DNA from: Zhuqueibacter pondensis
Lineage (GTDB): Bacteria > Zhuqueibacterota > Zhuqueibacteria > Zhuqueibacterales > Zhuqueibacteraceae
Assembly: GCA_034505955.1 (NCBI GenBank)
Contig: JAPDQK010000026.1
Span: 1-64,000, forward strand
Direction: 5' to 3'
DNA length: 64,000 bases
Shown here in pieces: positions 59,931 through 64,000 of the stretch. Position 1 is the first letter of the stretch. Each line of letters starts with the position of its first letter. The position numbers and the translations under genes were made by a program. The notes under the pieces are model-generated. The model worked only from the letters and a program-made list of their open reading frames with translations, ran no database searches and was not told the origin of the DNA.

Positions 59931-62423
59931 CTATTTCACCACTGTTATTTTTTGCATGCTGCGATAAATTTTACCATTCGGCCCAATTGCCTCCAGCATG
60001 ACAAAATAAAGTCCGCTGCCGACGCTGTGGCCGTGCAGGTCTGTGCCATTCCAACGCAGCTCGTGATAACCCATTGTCGCATTGAGTTGCTCGAAACTTC
60101 TGATTTGCTGTCCCGTCATGTTGTAGATGCTGATTTTGACCGCCGCATTTTCCGGCAGGTAGTAACGCCAGGTTATTTGCGCGCTTGCTGCGGTGCTGGC
60201 TGAAACGGGATTCGGATGCGCCGGATAAAATGTGTAAGCGTTTGGCAGCACTTCCTGGGCTGATTCGACATCGGTCCGAACCGTCATCTCGCGAATCTGG
60301 CCATCGGCAGCAACCAGTGCGACATTTTGAAAGATGAATTCAGACACTTGGGGCAGATGATCAGCTTGCACCAGCAATACAACGAGTTCACCACCGGCCT
60401 TGGGCATTGGCGCACCTGCCGGCGTCATCACACCCATGGCAAAAGTTCGGCTTTCCGGATTGTCATGGGTCACAACCAGCGGTTGCTCCAGCCATGCGGT
60501 TCCGGGGTGCGCCGAGAGAATGGCCATCTGCACCGCAGGATAAATCACGCGAAATGTAATCCCGGCCAAATCGGCGCCATTGCTTGAATTGAACAACAAT
60601 TGCAGCCGGTATTGTCCGGTTTGCGCGCCAGGCGCAATCGCCACTTGAATTTCTCCATCGGGCAATTCCCCAGACGCTGATATGACTTTCGGCGCAGCCG
60701 TGGTTGTGGCGACTTTGCCCCAATTCAAGCCTATCGGAATCAGGTCACGTTCGATGATTCCACCACTGCCGTCGGCATCGGCATGGGTGGCAGCGAGAAT
60801 GGAGAAGGGGCCGGCGATGTGCGGCATCCAGGCCAGTTGATCTTCCGGACCGGTGCGCATCGGGCCCAGCATATCCCAATACAAGCCGAGCACCAACACA
60901 TCGGTCAATTCAACTTTACCATTGTTATTGGTATCCCCCGGCCAAACGATCAAACCGTAGCTGTGAGTCATCAAATTCTCAATTCGCATCACCACGGAAC
61001 ATCCTTCCGGCGTGCGTGCCTCGAGATTGGTCAACTCAAAATTCAACTGGGTGTTGGCCGGTATGGTTTGGCTGACGGCAAAGAAAATCTTTGCCACAAC
61101 GCCGCGTCCTTTGACCGGCGGCAAACCCGACTTGCGTTTGAAAGAAATTATCAACGTTCCGGGGGTCTGATTGTCAACGGTCATGGTGAATTCCGCCGGC
61201 GCGCCGAAAAGCGGCCCGGCAACGATATTTTGCGCCACCGGTGCTTTGGGTTTGAGATGTTGCGAGCTGTATTTCACCGTGAAGCGCAGTTCGGAAAGAC
61301 TGAGCAATTCCTTGCTGCGGCTGGGAATCTCCACTTTCAGTCCGAACGTCCGTCCCGGCATCGGAAGGCTGTCTGCAACGGCAACAAGATTGACCGAATG
61401 GCCCGGTGCCTGGTAGGTCTTGGTGCCGTAACTGGTCAACCCGCGATATTGGACATCGATCCGCACATTGCGCACAGTGCTGTCCATGGTGCAATTGTGC
61501 GTGGTATAGGTGATCCTGTACATCAGGTGCAATAATCTGGAAATCTCGCGATAGATGGCTTCCAGCTCACTGGAGGTCGGACTGTAAAAATAACGTCCGT
61601 GCGTCGAATCCGCCAACTGGCGCAGATTTCGTTCTTCTTTGCTGCCAACATTTGGCCCGAGTCCGATGGTGTAGATCGGCATATTCATGGGCGCCACTTT
61701 GTCGAAGGCATCCTTGAACGTCGCCGAGCTGGAATTGTCCGCACCATCTGTCAGCAGGATAATTGCCCGGCGCCCGGGAATGGGTGCAATCAGGTTCGCG
61801 GCATGAATAACGGCATCGTAAATGGCAGTGCCGCCTCCGGATACCAGCGCGTTGATGGCTTTGATTAATGAACTCTTGTTATTGGACATGGCATGGTCGG
61901 TGGTGGCAAAATAAGCGAAACTGACGATTGCGGCCTGGTCCTGATTGTTCATGAGCTGCACAAAAGTGGTTGCCGCCTTTTTGACATCGTCCAGCGGTGT
62001 GCCTTCCATGCTGCCACTGCGATCCAGCACGAGCACCACCGAAACCCCATTGGCATCATCGATCAGTTCCTCCACCAGGATGGGTAATTCTCTGGTGCCG
62101 TCTTCGTGCACGATGAAATTATCCTTGGTCAACCCCTCAACGGCACGGCCGGAATCATTCCACACCGAAACATAGGAAACAATTTTGGGAAATGCGGCAG
62201 ATTCGATGTGTTGATAATTCAATCGCACGGAAGCGGCCACCGAGGCCGGATCGAACCGATGATCATTTACCGTGGAAATTGACTGCGAGTAAGCTCGAGT
62301 CGACAGGCACAGCAGGGAAATCGTCACGACGCAAACCCAGCCGGCAAAGACCGAATTGACGCTCGCCCATGCCCTGCGAACGCACCGCCCCACGCTCGTT
62401 GTGTTGTTCGTCGAGATCTTCAT
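59931..62423 (-). CDS. Giant surface protein: VWA, cohesin-like, dockerin-like, FlgD-type sorting domain
   Basis: The 830-residue protein has a signal region and a VWA domain with an intact MIDAS motif DRSGS (134-138) and downstream Thr and Asp (LLTDGADNSS). A cohesin-like domain (PGRTFGLKVEIPSRSKELLS) follows. Two dockerin-like calcium loops (DTNNNGKVELTDVLVLGLYW and HADADGSGGIIERDL) and a C-terminal FlgD-type sorting domain ending MQKITVVK complete it. The sorting domain is typical of the FCB superphylum (T9SS-like export). The domain mix suggests metal-dependent adhesion and modular assembly. Confidence 0.8.
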   Translation of the reverse strand: MKISTNNTTSVGRCVRRAWASVNSVFAGWVCVVTISLLCLSTRAYSQSISTVNDHRFDPASVAASVRLNYQHIESAAFPKIVSYVSVWNDSGRAVEGLTKDNFIVHEDGTRELPILVEELIDDANGVSVVLVLDRSGSMEGTPLDDVKKAATTFVQLMNNQDQAAIVSFAYFATTDHAMSNNKSSLIKAINALVSGGGTAIYDAVIHAANLIAPIPGRRAIILLTDGADNSSSATFKDAFDKVAPMNMPIYTIGLGPNVGSKEERNLRQLADSTHGRYFYSPTSSELEAIYREISRLLHLMYRITYTTHNCTMDSTVRNVRIDVQYRGLTSYGTKTYQAPGHSVNLVAVADSLPMPGRTFGLKVEIPSRSKELLSLSELRFTVKYSSQHLKPKAPVAQNIVAGPLFGAPAEFTMTVDNQTPGTLIISFKRKSGLPPVKGRGVVAKIFFAVSQTIPANTQLNFELTNLEARTPEGCSVVMRIENLMTHSYGLIVWPGDTNNNGKVELTDVLVLGLYWDMLGPMRTGPEDQLAWMPHIAGPFSILAATHADADGSGGIIERDLIPIGLNWGKVATTTAAPKVISASGELPDGEIQVAIAPGAQTGQYRLQLLFNSSNGADLAGITFRVIYPAVQMAILSAHPGTAWLEQPLVVTHDNPESRTFAMGVMTPAGAPMPKAGGELVVLLVQADHLPQVSEFIFQNVALVAADGQIREMTVRTDVESAQEVLPNAYTFYPAHPNPVSASTAASAQITWRYYLPENAAVKISIYNMTGQQIRSFEQLNATMGYHELRWNGTDLHGHSVGSGLYFVMLEAIGPNGKIYRSMQKITVVK

Positions 62424-62440
62424 GTTCGTCTTTGGTTAGG

Positions 62441-64000
62441 TTACTTTACCACAGCGATCTTTTGCATGGCGCGATGGGATTTGTTATTCTGCGCCACCAC
62501 CTCTAATCCGATAAAATAAAGTCCACTGCCGACAGGATGTCCCTGCGCATCGGTGCCATCCCAGCTTAATGTGTGATAACCCGCCGTCTCTTCTTTGTGC
62601 GTCATGCTGCGGATATGCTGTCCGACAGCATTGTAGATGGCGATTCTGACCTCGGCTTTTTCCGGCAGAAAATAGCGCCAGGTCGTCACGGCATTTCCCG
62701 CTGAGCGTAATGAGATCGGGTTCGGATATGCCGGATAAACGGTGAAGGTCTCCGGCAAAGTCTGTGGCGCTGCCGTGACAGCAGTTTGTACTTCGACTTC
62801 GCGGATTTTGCCATCTGCCGCAACCAACGCCACATCTTTGAAGGCGAAATCCGACAGCACCGGCAGGCGATCCGATTGCACCAGCAACTTGACCACTTTA
62901 CCTTCCCGACTTTCCATAATCTGGCTGCCCGAGGAAAATCGGGGGATGGGTGCGCCCGCCGGCACCATGATACCCAGCGCAAAAGTCCGCGTTTCAACTT
63001 TATTGTTGGTCACGAACAATGGCGGTGTGGGCCATGCGGAACCTGGTTCCGCGGAAAGAATCCTCGAATGCTCGCGCGGATAACTCACACGCATTGTTAT
63101 TCCCGCCAGCTCGGTTTCACCCGAGGCTTCAAATGACAGTTGCAGGTGATATTGCCCGGATTGTTCGGTCGGAATAATTTCGGCACGCAATGCACCTGCT
63201 GGCAAGCTCGCTGAAACAGTCGCCGCTTTCGGTGTTGCTGTTGGCGTGGCGGTTTTTCCCCAATTGATTCCGATCGGAATCAAGTCCCGCTCGACAATGC
63301 CGCCATTACCATCGGCATCCGCGTGGGTGGCCTCGCGCAGGGGGTATCTGCTGGCGACATGCGGCATCCAGGCTATTTGATCTTCCGGACCCGGTCGCGC
63401 CGGGCCGATCATATCCCAGTACAGTCCGAGCACCAAGACGTCGGTCAATTCCACTTTGCCGTTGTGATTGGTGTCACCCGGCCAAACCATCAGGCCATTG
63501 CTGTAAAGCGTCAGAACTTCCGGCCGCGCAACCACTGAACAGCCTGCTGCGTTGCGCAAATCAAGATTCACCAGCTCAAAGCGCAATTGCGTGCTGTCCG
63601 GCATTGCCAAATCAGCCAGGAAGCGAACTTCCGCCACAACGCCGCGGCCTTTGACCGGCTGCAGGCCTGCCTTCCGTTTCAGTTGCAGCGTCAGTGCCCC
63701 GGGCGTGTCGCTGGCCGTGAGGGTGTATTCTCCTGTGGCACCGAATAATGAACCGCCAACAACATTTCTTGCCACGGGCGTTTTCACTTTCAGATAGCGG
63801 GAGTCATAATTCAACACCAATTTCAGCTCTGAAAGACTCAGCAGCTCGTTGCTGGTGGCCGGTATTTCTATTTTAACCCGAAACGTTCGGCCTGGCATCG
63901 GCACACTATCGGTCACCGCGGCCAGGGTGACGAAATGATTCGGCGCTTGATACTTGTTGGTACCGAAGGCAGTCATGCCTTTGTATTGAACATCGATTCG
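62441..64000 (-). CDS. Tandem paralogue of the giant surface protein (5' end beyond the window)
   Basis: The visible part (about 520 residues) is homologous to the C-terminal two-thirds of the protein at 59931: cohesin-like domain, the two dockerin-like loops (DTNHNGKVELTDVLVLGLYW, HADADGNGGIVERDL) and the sorting domain ending MQKIAVVK. The frame stays open to 64000 and codes RIDVQYKG before the first internal Met, matching RIDVQYRG in the neighbour. The start therefore lies outside the window. The two genes are separated by 17 bases. Confidence 0.85.
   Translation of the reverse strand, partial: RIDVQYKGMTAFGTNKYQAPNHFVTLAAVTDSVPMPGRTFRVKIEIPATSNELLSLSELKLVLNYDSRYLKVKTPVARNVVGGSLFGATGEYTLTASDTPGALTLQLKRKAGLQPVKGRGVVAEVRFLADLAMPDSTQLRFELVNLDLRNAAGCSVVARPEVLTLYSNGLMVWPGDTNHNGKVELTDVLVLGLYWDMIGPARPGPEDQIAWMPHVASRYPLREATHADADGNGGIVERDLIPIGINWGKTATPTATPKAATVSASLPAGALRAEIIPTEQSGQYHLQLSFEASGETELAGITMRVSYPREHSRILSAEPGSAWPTPPLFVTNNKVETRTFALGIMVPAGAPIPRFSSGSQIMESREGKVVKLLVQSDRLPVLSDFAFKDVALVAADGKIREVEVQTAVTAAPQTLPETFTVYPAYPNPISLRSAGNAVTTWRYFLPEKAEVRIAIYNAVGQHIRSMTHKEETAGYHTLSWDGTDAQGHPVGSGLYFIGLEVVAQNNKSHRAMQKIAVVK

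Overview
The window looks like a piece of a draft (probably metagenome-assembled) genome of an anaerobic or facultative Gram-negative bacterium. It contains one run of Ns. Gram-negative features are Pal and CpoB-like lipoproteins, an RND efflux pump, ExbD/TonB-like genes, and outer-surface proteins with a C-terminal FlgD-like sorting domain. That last feature, together with many palindromic repeats, suggests a member of the FCB/KSB1/Calditrichota neighbourhood. This placement is inference; there is no rRNA or marker gene to settle it. No tRNA, rRNA, CRISPR array or transposase gene was recognised.

Layout. (1) 1-7030: a group-3 (Mvh-type) [NiFe] hydrogenase (small subunit, large subunit, maturation protease) followed by an HdrA-MvhD fusion that is broken only by an assembly gap. 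(2) 7.2-14.1 kb, minus strand: an operon of stand-alone receiver domains, a REC-histidine kinase, a DRTGG protein, a 39-residue membrane peptide, a membrane-anchored REC-GcvH-like protein, a four-cluster ferredoxin and an NrfD protein fused to a triheme tail. A near-consensus sigma-54 promoter precedes it. (3) 14.4-20.1 kb: a toxin/antitoxin-like pair, then two NtrC-family sigma-54 activators with one Cache-type sensor kinase. (4) 20.7-29.8 kb, plus strand: a second, parallel redox module (REC-GcvH-like protein, pentaheme cytochrome, Tat-type ferredoxin subunit, NrfD, 41-residue peptide, ferredoxin), a histidine kinase with haem-c motifs in its sensor, two more REC-GcvH-like proteins and a periplasmic helical protein. 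It also has a sigma-54 promoter. (5) 29.9-47 kb: glutamine synthetase, RND pump, class II aldolase, Pal/slipin/CpoB envelope genes, an OmpR/CusS-type two-component pair and a sodium-solute symporter. (6) 47-52.8 kb: a nucleotidyltransferase pair and two six-hairpin glycosidases flanking a small aspartic-protease cassette. (7) 52.9-64 kb: tail-specific protease, a TPR/TonB/ExbD block, and two tandem giant surface proteins (the first with VWA, cohesin-like, dockerin-like and sorting domains; the second cut by the window end).

How it may work together. The hydrogenase and HdrA-MvhD would feed hydrogen-derived electrons into the cytoplasmic pool. The two NrfD modules would exchange electrons between quinone or cytoplasmic ferredoxins and periplasmic multiheme cytochromes. 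The most unusual theme is a family of four REC proteins fused to a GcvH-fold domain that has lost the lipoyl lysine. Three are tethered to the membrane, and members are co-operonic with both redox modules and with redox/haem-type sensors and sigma-54 machinery. I read this as a phosphorelay-controlled respiratory complex, which I do not recognise as a described system.

A second theme is a family of short palindromic elements with long terminal inverted repeats. Two insertions show perfect 8-bp target duplications, so these are non-autonomous transposons (MITE-like).
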